64,000 nt of DNA from JAUYMM01 sp049301455 (GTDB taxonomy: Bacteria; Patescibacteriota; Microgenomatia; UBA8517): positions 1-64,000 of the forward strand of contig JBAQKY010000020.1 in assembly GCA_049301455.1 (NCBI GenBank), written 5' to 3'. Shown here piece by piece: positions 25,328 to 33,460 of the stretch. The first letter of the stretch is position 1; the number at the start of each line of letters is the position of its first letter. Both the position numbers and the translations under genes were made by a program. The notes beneath the pieces are model-generated. The model was not told where the DNA came from. It made no database searches and worked only from the letters and a program-made list of their open reading frames with translations.

Positions 25328-25388
25328 TTGACTTTTGAGTGTTTCATATGCTAGAATCACACATCTCGCAAGTAATTGCGGGATTTTT
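25328..25388 (+). promoter_or_regulatory. promoter and leader hairpin of the M23 peptidase gene
   Basis: TTGACT (25328-25333), 18 nt, extended -10 TGC-TAGAAT (25352-25357). About 8 nt downstream CTCGCA (25365-25370) pairs with TGCGGG (25377-25382, one G-U), followed directly by ATTTTT. That is a compact terminator-like hairpin in the 5' leader, so attenuation is possible. AAGGGGG at 25404 is the ribosome site. Confidence 0.5.
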
Positions 25389-25412
25389 GTTTCTCACCCG
25401 TTAAGGGGGAAT

Positions 25413-26093
25413 ATGCAAAAACTAACTCTACATTTGCCAAAGTACCGCCTACATATGCAATTCAGAATTGCAAAAAGGCGTAAATCAGCTTTGGATGAGC
25501 CTATCATACCTACCAAAAAGAGGCTAAACCTCAAATATCATGTGGGTGGCTATACACGTAAATTCATTAGGCACATCTTTGAACACAAGGCTGTCAAAAA
25601 ACTATTAGGCACAAACATTGCTCTAATGCTGGTTGCCTCTTCTTTTGTGCCTACAGGCACACTTGGAAGTACAAATACTCAAACAGAGGTTACTTCTGTT
25701 GTTGGTACTGAAACACCAATACACACAACCATTTCTATCCAAAATCCTGTTAAAGAAGTTCATATCACTCAAGGTTATAAATTCTTCCATCCTGGACTTG
25801 ATTTAGATGGAATTACTGGCGACCCAATTAAATCAATTAAGGCTGGTAAGGTAGAGGTTGTTGAATTTTCAACAGTTGGATATGGTAAACATGTCATTGT
25901 TGATCATGGTGACAACTTAAAGTCTTTATATGCTCATTTATCAAAAGTTAATGTTAAAACTGGTGATACTGTTTCAACTGACACAGTGTTAGGTGAAATG
26001 GGTGCAACAGGTAGATCTTTTGGTGATCATTTACATTTAGAGGTTAGAGATCATGGTGTTCCAATAAATCCTCTTTCAGTCTTGCCTAGATAA
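25413..26093 (+). CDS. M23 family (LytM/lysostaphin-type) metallopeptidase
   Basis: A 226-aa protein. A long basic N-terminal tail (MQKLTLHLPKYRLHMQFRIA...) precedes a membrane segment (about residues 70-90), then an extracellular peptidase domain with HPGLDLDG (zinc His and Asp), GYGKHVIVDHG, LYAHLS and GDHLHLEV (the HxH ligand pair). These enzymes cut peptidoglycan cross-bridges. The start ATG 25413 is fixed by AAGGGGG 5 nt upstream; the longer frame from 25335 would cross the promoter. An unusually positive N-terminal tail of about 65 residues is odd for the family. Confidence 0.88.
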   Translation: MQKLTLHLPKYRLHMQFRIAKRRKSALDEPIIPTKKRLNLKYHVGGYTRKFIRHIFEHKAVKKLLGTNIALMLVASSFVPTGTLGSTNTQTEVTSVVGTETPIHTTISIQNPVKEVHITQGYKFFHPGLDLDGITGDPIKSIKAGKVEVVEFSTVGYGKHVIVDHGDNLKSLYAHLSKVNVKTGDTVSTDTVLGEMGATGRSFGDHLHLEVRDHGVPINPLSVLPR

Positions 26094-26104
26094 TTGAAAC
26101 TCTA

Positions 26105-26698
26105 CTATCTATTTTCCAAACTTCTCCACAGATACCAACTTGCAACAGTTCTATAAGGTTTCCAATTCTTTTCAGCAAATTTTGCAGATTTTATTTTGTC
26201 CCACTTTTTACCAGTCACTTTTTCGTAACCATTTTTAATTCCTAAGTCATCAATAGGAAAGATGTCTGGTCGAGCAAGTGAAAACATTAAAAACATTTCT
26301 GCAGTCCATCTCCCTATCCCCTTAACTTTAATTAATTCGGTTATGACTTCTTCATCTTGCAATCTATCTAGTTCACTAATTATTAGTTCTTTATTTATAG
26401 CCTTAGTAGCAAGATCTTTAATGTAACTAACTTTTTGCCACGATAGCCCACAATCTCTAAGTTCTTGATCCGTTTTTGATATTATAATTTCTGGAGTGAC
26501 TTTGACTAATAAGTTCTTAACCCTACCGAATATTGTTTTTGCTGCTTTGCCTGACAGTTGTTGACTACAAATTGCATCAACCAAATCTTCAAAGTATTTA
26601 GATTTTGGAATTGGTTTGATAGTACAACTTCCCCACTTTTGAATTAATGGCCCTATAAATTTGTCTTTTTGAAGTTTGTTTTCAGCCTCTTTCCACAT
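26105..26698 (-). CDS. alkA: DNA-3-methyladenine glycosylase II (AlkA-like)
   Basis: A 197-aa base-excision repair glycosylase of the helix-hairpin-helix family. The core VKGIGRWTAEMFLMFSL followed by FPIDDLGI holds the hairpin and the catalytic Asp (second D of PIDD). The earlier DAICSQQLSGKAAKTIF is the standard family block. It lacks the N-terminal TBP-like domain of E. coli AlkA, matching the shorter Gram-positive forms. The ATG overlaps the groEL stop by 1 nt, so it is likely co-translated with the chaperonin operon. Confidence 0.9.
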   Translation of the reverse strand: MWKEAENKLQKDKFIGPLIQKWGSCTIKPIPKSKYFEDLVDAICSQQLSGKAAKTIFGRVKNLLVKVTPEIIISKTDQELRDCGLSWQKVSYIKDLATKAINKELIISELDRLQDEEVITELIKVKGIGRWTAEMFLMFSLARPDIFPIDDLGIKNGYEKVTGKKWDKIKSAKFAEKNWKPYRTVASWYLWRSLENR

Positions 26699-28320
26699 TA
26701 ATAGTCCATTCCACCCATACCACCTTGTGGCATTGCTGGAGTTTCAGGTTTTGGGATCTCGGTTACTAAACCCTCTGTAGTCAGAACTGTTTTAGCTACA
26801 GATGCTGCATTTTGAAGTGCAGATCTTGTTACTTTTACAGGATCAACAATTCCCATTTTACTCATTGATCCAAATTCTCCAGTTAGTGCATTGTAACCAA
26901 AGTCATTGTCTTTGCTTGATTCAACTTTCTTTAACACTTCTTTTTCATCATCACCTGCATTTTTTGCAAGCCATGAGATTGGCTCCATTAATGCTTCAAA
27001 GACAATCTCTGCTCCTAATTTTTCATCGCCATCAAGTTTTAATGATTTAATTACTTGTCTTGCTCGAAGCAATGCAGTTTCACCACCTGGGACTATTCCT
27101 TCTTCAACTGCAGCTTTTGTTGCACCTACTGCATCTTTAACTCTTTCTTTCTTTTCATTAAGTTCTACTTCTGTAGCAGCTCCAACATTAATAACAGCTA
27201 CACCACCTGAAAGTTTTGCCAATCTTTCTTGTAATTTTTCTTTGTCAAAATCTGAATCTGTTGTTTTAATTAACTTCTGTAACATTTCTACTCTTGCCTT
27301 TATATCTTCTTCTGTTCCTTTTCCTCCAATAATTTGAGAGTTATCCTTATCAGCCCAAACTTTTTCTGCTTGACCTAAATCAGCTACCTCAATCGATTCA
27401 AAAGTCTTTCCAGTATCTTCTGAGATAACAGTCGCACCGGTTAAAACTGCGATGTCTGCCAAGACTTCCTTTCTCCTATCTCCAAATCCTGGAGCCTTAA
27501 TTGCAAGAACATTAAATGTTCCTCTTAATTTGTTTACAACAAGAGTAGTTAATGCTTCTCCTTCAATTTCATCTGCAATAATTACCAAGTTCTTTGAAAC
27601 TTTTACAAATTTTTCAAGGAATGGTAATAACTCTTGGATAGAACTAATCTTTTTGTCTGTTAATAATATATATGGATTATCAATTTCTGCTTCCATTTTT
27701 GATGGGTCTGAAACAAAGTATGGAGAAGCATATCCCCTATCAAATTCCATTCCTTCTTTATATTCGATATCTATAGTAAAACCTTTACCTTCTTCAACAG
27801 TTACAACTCCATCATGACCTACCTTATCAAGTGCTTCTGCAATCTTTGCACCTATTTCAACGTCTCCTGCAGAAATTGTTGCAACTTGTGTTATTTCTTC
27901 ATGATTCTTAATTGGTTTTGCTTGTTTTTTAAGCTCCTCAACAACTGCTTCAACTGCCTTTTCAATTCCTTTCTTTAATATCATTGGGTTTGCACCAGCA
28001 TCAATTTTCTTCATTCCATTCTGAGTCATAACTTGAGCTAAGAGTGTTGATGTTGTTGTTCCATCACCTGCATTGTCATTAGTTTTGTTTGCAGCTTCTT
28101 TAACAAGTTGGGCACCCATATTTTCAAATGGATCTGGAAGATCAATTTCTTTTGCGACAGAAACACCGTCATGAACTATGTTTGGAGCTCCCCATTTTTT
28201 ATCAAGAGCAATATTTCTTCCCTTAGGTCCTAATGTAGTTACTACTGCTTTGGCAACAAGATCAATACCAATAAGTAGTGCTTTTCGTGCGTCTTTACCA
28301 AATTTTAATTGCTTTGCCAT
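26698..28320 (-). CDS. groEL: chaperonin GroEL (Hsp60)
   Basis: A 540-aa ATP-dependent chaperonin subunit forming the 14-mer cage. Family signatures include TLGPKGRNIALDKKWGAP, NDNAGDGTTTSTLLAQ (ATP site), GGVAVINVGAATEVELNEKK (the chaperonin signature region) and the C-terminal GGMGGMDY tail. Full length. It follows groES after 17 nt, and its TAA overlaps the alkA start. Confidence 0.97.
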   Translation of the reverse strand: MAKQLKFGKDARKALLIGIDLVAKAVVTTLGPKGRNIALDKKWGAPNIVHDGVSVAKEIDLPDPFENMGAQLVKEAANKTNDNAGDGTTTSTLLAQVMTQNGMKKIDAGANPMILKKGIEKAVEAVVEELKKQAKPIKNHEEITQVATISAGDVEIGAKIAEALDKVGHDGVVTVEEGKGFTIDIEYKEGMEFDRGYASPYFVSDPSKMEAEIDNPYILLTDKKISSIQELLPFLEKFVKVSKNLVIIADEIEGEALTTLVVNKLRGTFNVLAIKAPGFGDRRKEVLADIAVLTGATVISEDTGKTFESIEVADLGQAEKVWADKDNSQIIGGKGTEEDIKARVEMLQKLIKTTDSDFDKEKLQERLAKLSGGVAVINVGAATEVELNEKKERVKDAVGATKAAVEEGIVPGGETALLRARQVIKSLKLDGDEKLGAEIVFEALMEPISWLAKNAGDDEKEVLKKVESSKDNDFGYNALTGEFGSMSKMGIVDPVKVTRSALQNAASVAKTVLTTEGLVTEIPKPETPAMPQGGMGGMDY

Positions 28321-28337
28321 ATTTTAAAATTAGATTA

Positions 28338-28628
28338 TTATTCTTGTACTGCTAAAATATCCTCAAATTTAACAAACATATATTCTTTTCCTTCAATCTT
28401 AACTTCATTTCCTCCCCATTTTTTATACATTACAGTTTCTCCTACTTTTGCTGGTGATTCTACTTCATGACCATCTGAATATGTTTTTGGTCCTGCTGCA
28501 ATTACTTTTCCCATTTGAGGTTTTTCTCCTGCATTGTCTGGAAGATAAATACCCGATGCAGTTTTGACCTCTTTTTCCAAAGGTTCAATTAGAAGATATC
28601 CTGCTGTTGGTTTTAGATTAAGTTTCAT
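28338..28628 (-). CDS. groES: co-chaperonin GroES (Hsp10)
   Basis: A 96-aa GroEL lid subunit. MKLNLKPTAGYLLIEPLEKE with SGIYLPDNAGEKPQMGKVIA (mobile loop then first strand) and VMYKKWGGNEVKIEGKEYMF is standard. The ATG at 28628 is chosen over a TTG at 28637, which falls inside the CIRCE-like operator. First gene of the groES-groEL-alkA unit. Confidence 0.95.
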   Translation of the reverse strand: MKLNLKPTAGYLLIEPLEKEVKTASGIYLPDNAGEKPQMGKVIAAGPKTYSDGHEVESPAKVGETVMYKKWGGNEVKIEGKEYMFVKFEDILAVQE

Positions 28629-28630
28629 GT

Positions 28631-28684
28631 TTAGCAATTACTTAGACTGACTGCTATTTTGGCATATGTATTTTTTGGTGTCAA
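28631..28684 (-). promoter_or_regulatory. groES promoter with degenerate CIRCE operator
   Basis: Reading leftward, TTGACA (28684-28679) overlaps the stop of the upstream gene; 17 nt later comes an extended -10, TGC-CAAAAT (28661-28656). An imperfect CIRCE follows: ATAGCAGTC-N9-AATTGCTAA (28657-28631), 14 of 18 arm positions matching the consensus. It ends 2 nt before the ATG. Confidence 0.7.
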
Positions 28685-29448
28685 TAGGAAAGTTTCTTCA
28701 TTACAACCTTTCCCCAATCGTTTTTATGAAATATTGCAGTGTGTGGAGTTATTATTTCTGTTGTTATTTTAGATTTCATATAAATGTATTGCAATTTAAA
28801 AGCTATCTTTTCTAATATGTTTATTTCACTCTTAAATCTTTTAATCTGAGTTTTTGATTTCTTTATCTCAACTGCATTAGGCCAATAATTTAAAATCCAC
28901 TTATTTAAAAACAAAAATCGTTCATAAGTATTATTTTTATTAACCAACGGCACAATTTGTGCAATTTCATGAGCTGTATATATATTTCTATCTTTCCTGT
29001 CCCAAATCAGACTTGTTTCATCAAGCCACATGTTTAAACAAAGCGCATCCCGTTCATTTTTATCTTGCGGTTTGCGAAGTACATAGTGCATTGTACGAAG
29101 TACAAAGTAAACTAATACACGTGTGGTCCATAGCATGTTTTTCTTTGTAATTAGTAATAAATCAATATCACTGTTTTTGTCAGCATTCATCATTGCCAAT
29201 GATCCTGTTATTCCAACAAACAAGACTGTTGGAATTTTTGAAATTAATTCTGAAGCGTTTTTTGCAATTTCTAATTTTTTCTTAGAATATTTTTCTCTTT
29301 GAAGTCGTCTTTCACTTTTTTGATTTTTGCCTTCGGCAGAAGACAAGTTTTGCTTGTATTGCCATCTAACCGCTTCTTCTTTGGTTAATTTATAATCAAA
29401 AATTTTGTGGTAACGGACAGCGACATCATCATTGGATTTTAATTCCAT
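28681..29448 (-). CDS. nucleotidyltransferase-fold protein
   Basis: A 255-aa soluble protein. VGITGSLAMMNADKNSDIDLL is the Pol beta-like nucleotidyltransferase motif GS-x9-DxD, followed by the strand LLITKK; the third Asp may be in one of the later acidic strands. The C-terminal half is helical and rich in Lys. Such proteins transfer NMP groups to small molecules, RNA or proteins. The start overlaps the solute-binding protein gene by 20 nt, giving a two-gene unit. No HEPN partner is seen, so a toxin-antitoxin role is not supported. Confidence 0.75.
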   Translation of the reverse strand: MELKSNDDVAVRYHKIFDYKLTKEEAVRWQYKQNLSSAEGKNQKSERRLQREKYSKKKLEIAKNASELISKIPTVLFVGITGSLAMMNADKNSDIDLLLITKKNMLWTTRVLVYFVLRTMHYVLRKPQDKNERDALCLNMWLDETSLIWDRKDRNIYTAHEIAQIVPLVNKNNTYERFLFLNKWILNYWPNAVEIKKSKTQIKRFKSEINILEKIAFKLQYIYMKSKITTEIITPHTAIFHKNDWGKVVMKKLSY

Positions 29449-30817
29449 ACTGAGATAATACCTGAATAATACCTGAAGATACAGTCTCTAAGGCCACCTT
29501 TGCTTCTTTACCAGTATTAACAAGATTCACTGCATCTTCAAAATATTTGGTTATCTGTGAATTTATACCTGTTGGACCATCCCAAGTTTTACTTTGAAGA
29601 AACCATGTTTGGGCTGTTTTAGCTCCGGTTACAGTTGAGCCAATAATAGGATGGTCTTTTAATAAAATTTCCATATCTTGTTTTGGATATGGTTCTCCAA
29701 ACATCCTTGTCTTTGATGCTTGGTTGTACATTTTTTCTAAAACTTCTTTACTCGATAGGTATTTTAGAAAATTCCAAGATGCTGTTTTGTTTTTACTTCT
29801 TGCCCAAACTCCCTCAACCCAATATGAAGCATAATTAACATCTGGTTCATTTGCTGCAGTTTTTGGTAATTGCGGAACCGGAATTGTTTTAAATCTCAAA
29901 CTTGGATTTTGAAGTCTAATCTCAAAAGCTCTCCAAGATGGTCCAAAATACATAGCCAATTTTCCGCCCGCGAAAGCAACAGTTGAAGAAGGAAGTGTTG
30001 CATCCCAAACTTCATCTTCTTCTGAAAAGATTGTATAGAAATTCAACGCGTCTTCAGCTAGTTGACCTGTTGGTTTATTCATATCAACGCCATTTTGAAG
30101 CATCATTAATGCAAGTATTTCTGGCCAATGATCTACATTTTCAGTTCTACCTAAAGCAGCACCCGCTTGGGTTATGGCACCTGTTTCATCTTTTATGGTT
30201 AACTCCCTAGCCAACTGTCTTAATTCATTCCAAGTTGTAGGGTTACTCTTTCCTGACTTTTCAAAGATTTCCTCATTAATAAACAAATTCAGTCCATCAT
30301 ATTCAAGAGGAACCCCTACAATTGACGACCCAACGGTTAAATCTGATAAGGCAACAGGATAGAAGTTTGAAGTAAACTCAGATACAGAATAAACACTAGC
30401 TGGCATTTTATCCAACTCTGATTTAAACATTGGCGTCCATGTATTATGAAATCTAAAAATATCAGGGGCTGTCCCTTTTGCAAGTGCGCTAGTTAGTCTT
30501 TCTCTGTAATCTTCTTTTGATTGCCTTACATATTTTATTTTTACGTTAGGATTTTTTGTTTCATAATCTGCAATTACCTGTTTAACAATTGTTTCATCTT
30601 CCCAAAGTCCCCACCATGTAATTTCACCAGATGTTGCAGTCTCTTTTTTACTGGTCATTGAACTAATAGCAAAAACGGCAACTACTATTAGTAGTAATGC
30701 AGAACCAATAATCGCAACTAATTTGACTGGAAATGCTTTTTTAGGTGCTGGTGGTGTAGCAGTCGTTTGTGGTGAAGAAGTAGTCTGATTTGTCGGTACA
30801 GTCTGGTTTGTATCCAT
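29429..30817 (-). CDS. extracellular solute-binding protein (family 1-like), membrane anchored
   Basis: A 462-aa protein. A low-complexity Thr/Pro/Gln N-terminus (about 25 residues) precedes a membrane anchor (VKLVAIIGSALLLIVVAVFA) and a periplasmic-binding fold: ITWWGLWEDETIVKQVIADY, YRERLTSALAKGTAPDIFRF, DGLNLFINEEIFEKSG and SYWVEGVWARSKNK, typical of carbohydrate ABC transporter receptors. No ABC permease or ATPase gene is present in the window. The anchor is uncleaved rather than a lipobox, since no Cys follows. Binding of a sugar or glycan is inferred from the family. Confidence 0.88.
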   Translation of the reverse strand: MDTNQTVPTNQTTSSPQTTATPPAPKKAFPVKLVAIIGSALLLIVVAVFAISSMTSKKETATSGEITWWGLWEDETIVKQVIADYETKNPNVKIKYVRQSKEDYRERLTSALAKGTAPDIFRFHNTWTPMFKSELDKMPASVYSVSEFTSNFYPVALSDLTVGSSIVGVPLEYDGLNLFINEEIFEKSGKSNPTTWNELRQLARELTIKDETGAITQAGAALGRTENVDHWPEILALMMLQNGVDMNKPTGQLAEDALNFYTIFSEEDEVWDATLPSSTVAFAGGKLAMYFGPSWRAFEIRLQNPSLRFKTIPVPQLPKTAANEPDVNYASYWVEGVWARSKNKTASWNFLKYLSSKEVLEKMYNQASKTRMFGEPYPKQDMEILLKDHPIIGSTVTGAKTAQTWFLQSKTWDGPTGINSQITKYFEDAVNLVNTGKEAKVALETVSSGIIQVLSQYGIKIQ

Positions 30818-30854
30818 ACATAAATGGTATCATATATAGATACACTTAGGCTAT

Positions 30855-32594
30855 ATGTTTAAAAAGAAAAATTTCAAAATAAAATCGTTAAAATATTTAG
30901 GCATTGCTCTAGGTGTCGTATTATTATTTATTGCTTTAATATCAATTCCATTCTTTAACAAAATATACCCCAACATCTATGTTTCAGGTGTTTATTTAGG
31001 CGATAAAACAAAAGAACAAGCAGTTGAAAAGCTAAACGATTTAATATTAGCTGACAACATAAATTTGATAATTAATGATACTAATAAAGAAATTAGCACT
31101 AACGAAATTGTAAAAGCAATTAATTATCAAAAAAGTGTTGAGAGAGCATACAACTTTACAAATACAGGCAACGTTGTTTTAGATTTATACTCCAAAATTA
31201 AACTTATAGTATCCCCTGTTAATTTGAGCCTCATAATTGATTTTGATGATGAAAAAATAAAAGAGACACTGCTTATTTTATCCGCTGCTGAAGGTAACAA
31301 ACCAACAGTCCCGTCAGTCAAAATAGTAAACGGCCAAGCAATTGTTGATGTTGGTAAAAATGGTATTGATGTTGATATTATTGAGAATTCAAACAAAATA
31401 AAAAACAACTTAGTATTTAACAAAAATGAACCAATAAAAATTTCATTAGTTGAATCAAAAGTTTCATTAACTCCAGAAGAATCTCAGATTTTTAAGTCTA
31501 CCGCAGAAAAATTAATAAATAAAAATCTAGAATTAGTTTTTGATTTTGACAAAGTAATGATTACAGATAACGAATTGGTCTCTTTCTTAAATCCAAGAAG
31601 TGGGTTTGATACTGATAAAATAAAAATTAAAATTGCTGATATTTCTCGTAAGATAAACAGAAACCCTCAGGATTCAGTTTTTATTGTTGAAAATGGAAAT
31701 GTTACAGAATTTACACCATCAAAAGATGGTGTCACAGTAAATGAAAATGAGTTGATAAATGAAATTGAAAAATTTTTATCTAAACTTATTACAGAATCAG
31801 ATACTTCTTTCACTTTTAATATACCAACTGTAAAATCCCCTGCAAAAATAAAAAACGAAGATGTTAATGATCTTGGAATAAAAACATTGCTTGGTAAAGG
31901 GGTGTCACATTTTGCAGGATCAATTCCAAACAGAATTCACAATGTAAATCTAGCTCAATCAAAATTTAAAGGTATTTTAGTTCCACCAGATGAAATATTT
32001 TCATTTAATAATGTTTTGGGTGATGTTTCATCATATACAGGGTACAAGGCAGCATATGTCATTAAAGACGGAAAAACAGTTCTTGGCGATGGTGGTGGCG
32101 TTTGCCAAGTATCAACAACTCTATTTCGAGCAATTCTCTCAGCAGGCCTACCAATTGTTGAGAGAAGACCTCATTCATACAGAGTAGGATATTATGAACA
32201 AGGCTTTGGTCCAGGACTTGATGCAACAGTCTATTATCCAACAACAGACCTTAAATTTAAAAATGACACTGGGGCATATTTGTTAATCCAACCAACAATA
32301 GATAATCCAAATTACACATTAACATTTGAAATTTATGGAACAAATGACGGTAGAATTTCAACAGTTTCAAAACCAGTTATAACTTCATCAACCGCCCCAG
32401 CAGCTGATTTGTATGTTGATGATCCGACACTTAAAGCAGGTGTTGTTAAACAAATAGAACATAGAGCATACGGAGCAAGAGTTGTTTTCGATTATAAAGT
32501 TGAGAGAAACGGTGAAGTATTAATTGATCAAAAATTTGTTTCTACATATCGTCCTTGGCAAGCTGTTTATCTAAAAGGAACTGCTACTCAATAA
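30855..32594 (+). CDS. VanW-family protein with peptidoglycan-binding-like domains
   Basis: A 579-aa membrane-anchored protein. A membrane helix (about residues 13-33) is followed by repeated alpha/beta domains of the PG-binding_4 type (YLGDKTKEQAVEKLNDLIL and a second copy with FTPSKDGVTVNENELINEIE). Then comes a VanW domain with PPDEIFSFNNVLGDVS, DGGGVCQVSTTLFRA and VERRPHSYRVGYY, and finally a C-terminal G5-like tail. VanW was named from glycopeptide-resistance clusters, but its reaction is unknown. Divergent from the solute-binding protein. Confidence 0.88.
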   Translation: MFKKKNFKIKSLKYLGIALGVVLLFIALISIPFFNKIYPNIYVSGVYLGDKTKEQAVEKLNDLILADNINLIINDTNKEISTNEIVKAINYQKSVERAYNFTNTGNVVLDLYSKIKLIVSPVNLSLIIDFDDEKIKETLLILSAAEGNKPTVPSVKIVNGQAIVDVGKNGIDVDIIENSNKIKNNLVFNKNEPIKISLVESKVSLTPEESQIFKSTAEKLINKNLELVFDFDKVMITDNELVSFLNPRSGFDTDKIKIKIADISRKINRNPQDSVFIVENGNVTEFTPSKDGVTVNENELINEIEKFLSKLITESDTSFTFNIPTVKSPAKIKNEDVNDLGIKTLLGKGVSHFAGSIPNRIHNVNLAQSKFKGILVPPDEIFSFNNVLGDVSSYTGYKAAYVIKDGKTVLGDGGGVCQVSTTLFRAILSAGLPIVERRPHSYRVGYYEQGFGPGLDATVYYPTTDLKFKNDTGAYLLIQPTIDNPNYTLTFEIYGTNDGRISTVSKPVITSSTAPAADLYVDDPTLKAGVVKQIEHRAYGARVVFDYKVERNGEVLIDQKFVSTYRPWQAVYLKGTATQ

Positions 32595-32808
32595 TATATT
32601 TATTAATCTCCTCTTCAGTAAAATATACTTTTCTGCCTGTCAAGAAACCAATTAGTTTTACATCGGTTTGGTCAACAGGTTTATGTATAACAGAATTATC
32701 AACAGGAGATACAAATCTAGCAACAGGTTTTGAAGGGTTTAATAAAGCATCAAGAATTGAAATCCCATCAAAATAATCTATATAGTTATTAGACCCAGAC
32801 TCAACCAT
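32584..32808 (-). CDS. small hypothetical protein
   Basis: A 74-aa soluble protein starting MVESGSNNYIDYFDGISILD (an ATG at 32823 is also possible). It ends RKVYFTEEEINKYIIE and overlaps the VanW stop by 11 nt on the opposite strand. No family recognised. Its start region overlaps the -10 box of the dedA-like gene. Confidence 0.45.
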   Translation of the reverse strand: MVESGSNNYIDYFDGISILDALLNPSKPVARFVSPVDNSVIHKPVDQTDVKLIGFLTGRKVYFTEEEINKYIIE

Positions 32809-32812
32809 AATA

Positions 32813-32818
32813 TATAAT
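32813..32818 (+). promoter_or_regulatory. -10 box of DedA-family gene, 6 nt before ATG
   Basis: A perfect TATAAT followed by 6 nt and ATG 32825. Leaderless start predicted; no -35 box of quality is seen. Confidence 0.55.
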
Positions 32819-32824
32819 AACATT

Positions 32825-33460
32825 ATGGATTTACTTCAAGCACTAGATACTCTTGCTCTACTTTTTGAACAATGGGGTTATCCAATAATATTCTTAGGAA
32901 GTTTAATTGAAATCACTCCACTTGGCTGGGCAGTTCCAGGTGGTGCTATTTTGTTAGTTGCTGGTTATTTATCAAATGGAAATAGCAACTTACCTCTTAT
33001 TCCAATTATCATTTGGGGGACATTTGGGACATGGGTTGCATTTATACTTGCATATATTTTAGGCAGTAAAACTGGTATGTGGTTGGTTAACAAACTGCAC
33101 CAACAAAACAATGCTGCTTTGGCAAAACGAGTATTAAAAAACAACGGGCCTGCAATTCTTACTACTTCGATGATGGCAAACTTAACTAGGTTTTGGATTA
33201 GTTATATTGCAGGAGTTGAAAAATACAACCTAATTAAGTTTAACTTATATGCCTTTTTTGCTTCCCTAAGTTGGGTATCAATGATTGTACTTTTGGGATA
33301 CTTTGCAGGATATGAAAAAGAAAATTTAAGAAAAATAACAAGCAGTATTGGTGTAGTTGCTTGGGTACTATTAGCCGTTGCCGTATTTGTAATTTTTAAA
33401 TCAATCAAAAAAGAGTATAAAAAGTTTAAAGAGGACGAGCCAACAACAGAAAAGATATGA
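32825..33460 (+). CDS. DedA/SNARE-associated family membrane protein
   Basis: A 211-aa polytopic protein of the DedA family, thought to act as undecaprenyl-phosphate or phospholipid flippases and needed for membrane homeostasis. Family marks are FLGSLIEITPLGWAVPGGAI (the re-entrant E-x3-P-x-P-G region), GTFGTWVAFILAYILGSKTG and the later MMANLTRFWISYIAG (the R-x3-P-like loop, here lacking the usual Pro). Overlaps the M20 peptidase start by 4 nt (ATGA). Confidence 0.85.
   Translation: MDLLQALDTLALLFEQWGYPIIFLGSLIEITPLGWAVPGGAILLVAGYLSNGNSNLPLIPIIIWGTFGTWVAFILAYILGSKTGMWLVNKLHQQNNAALAKRVLKNNGPAILTTSMMANLTRFWISYIAGVEKYNLIKFNLYAFFASLSWVSMIVLLGYFAGYEKENLRKITSSIGVVAWVLLAVAVFVIFKSIKKEYKKFKEDEPTTEKI

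Noticed and set aside
26906..27337. 143-aa frame antisense to groEL (with others nearby)
   Set aside because: Ser/Leu-rich shadow of a highly conserved gene; no family likeness or ribosome site.
28681..29448. Toxin-antitoxin (MNT/HEPN) pair
   Set aside because: Only the nucleotidyltransferase-like half is present; the neighbour is a solute-binding protein and no HEPN motif is seen.
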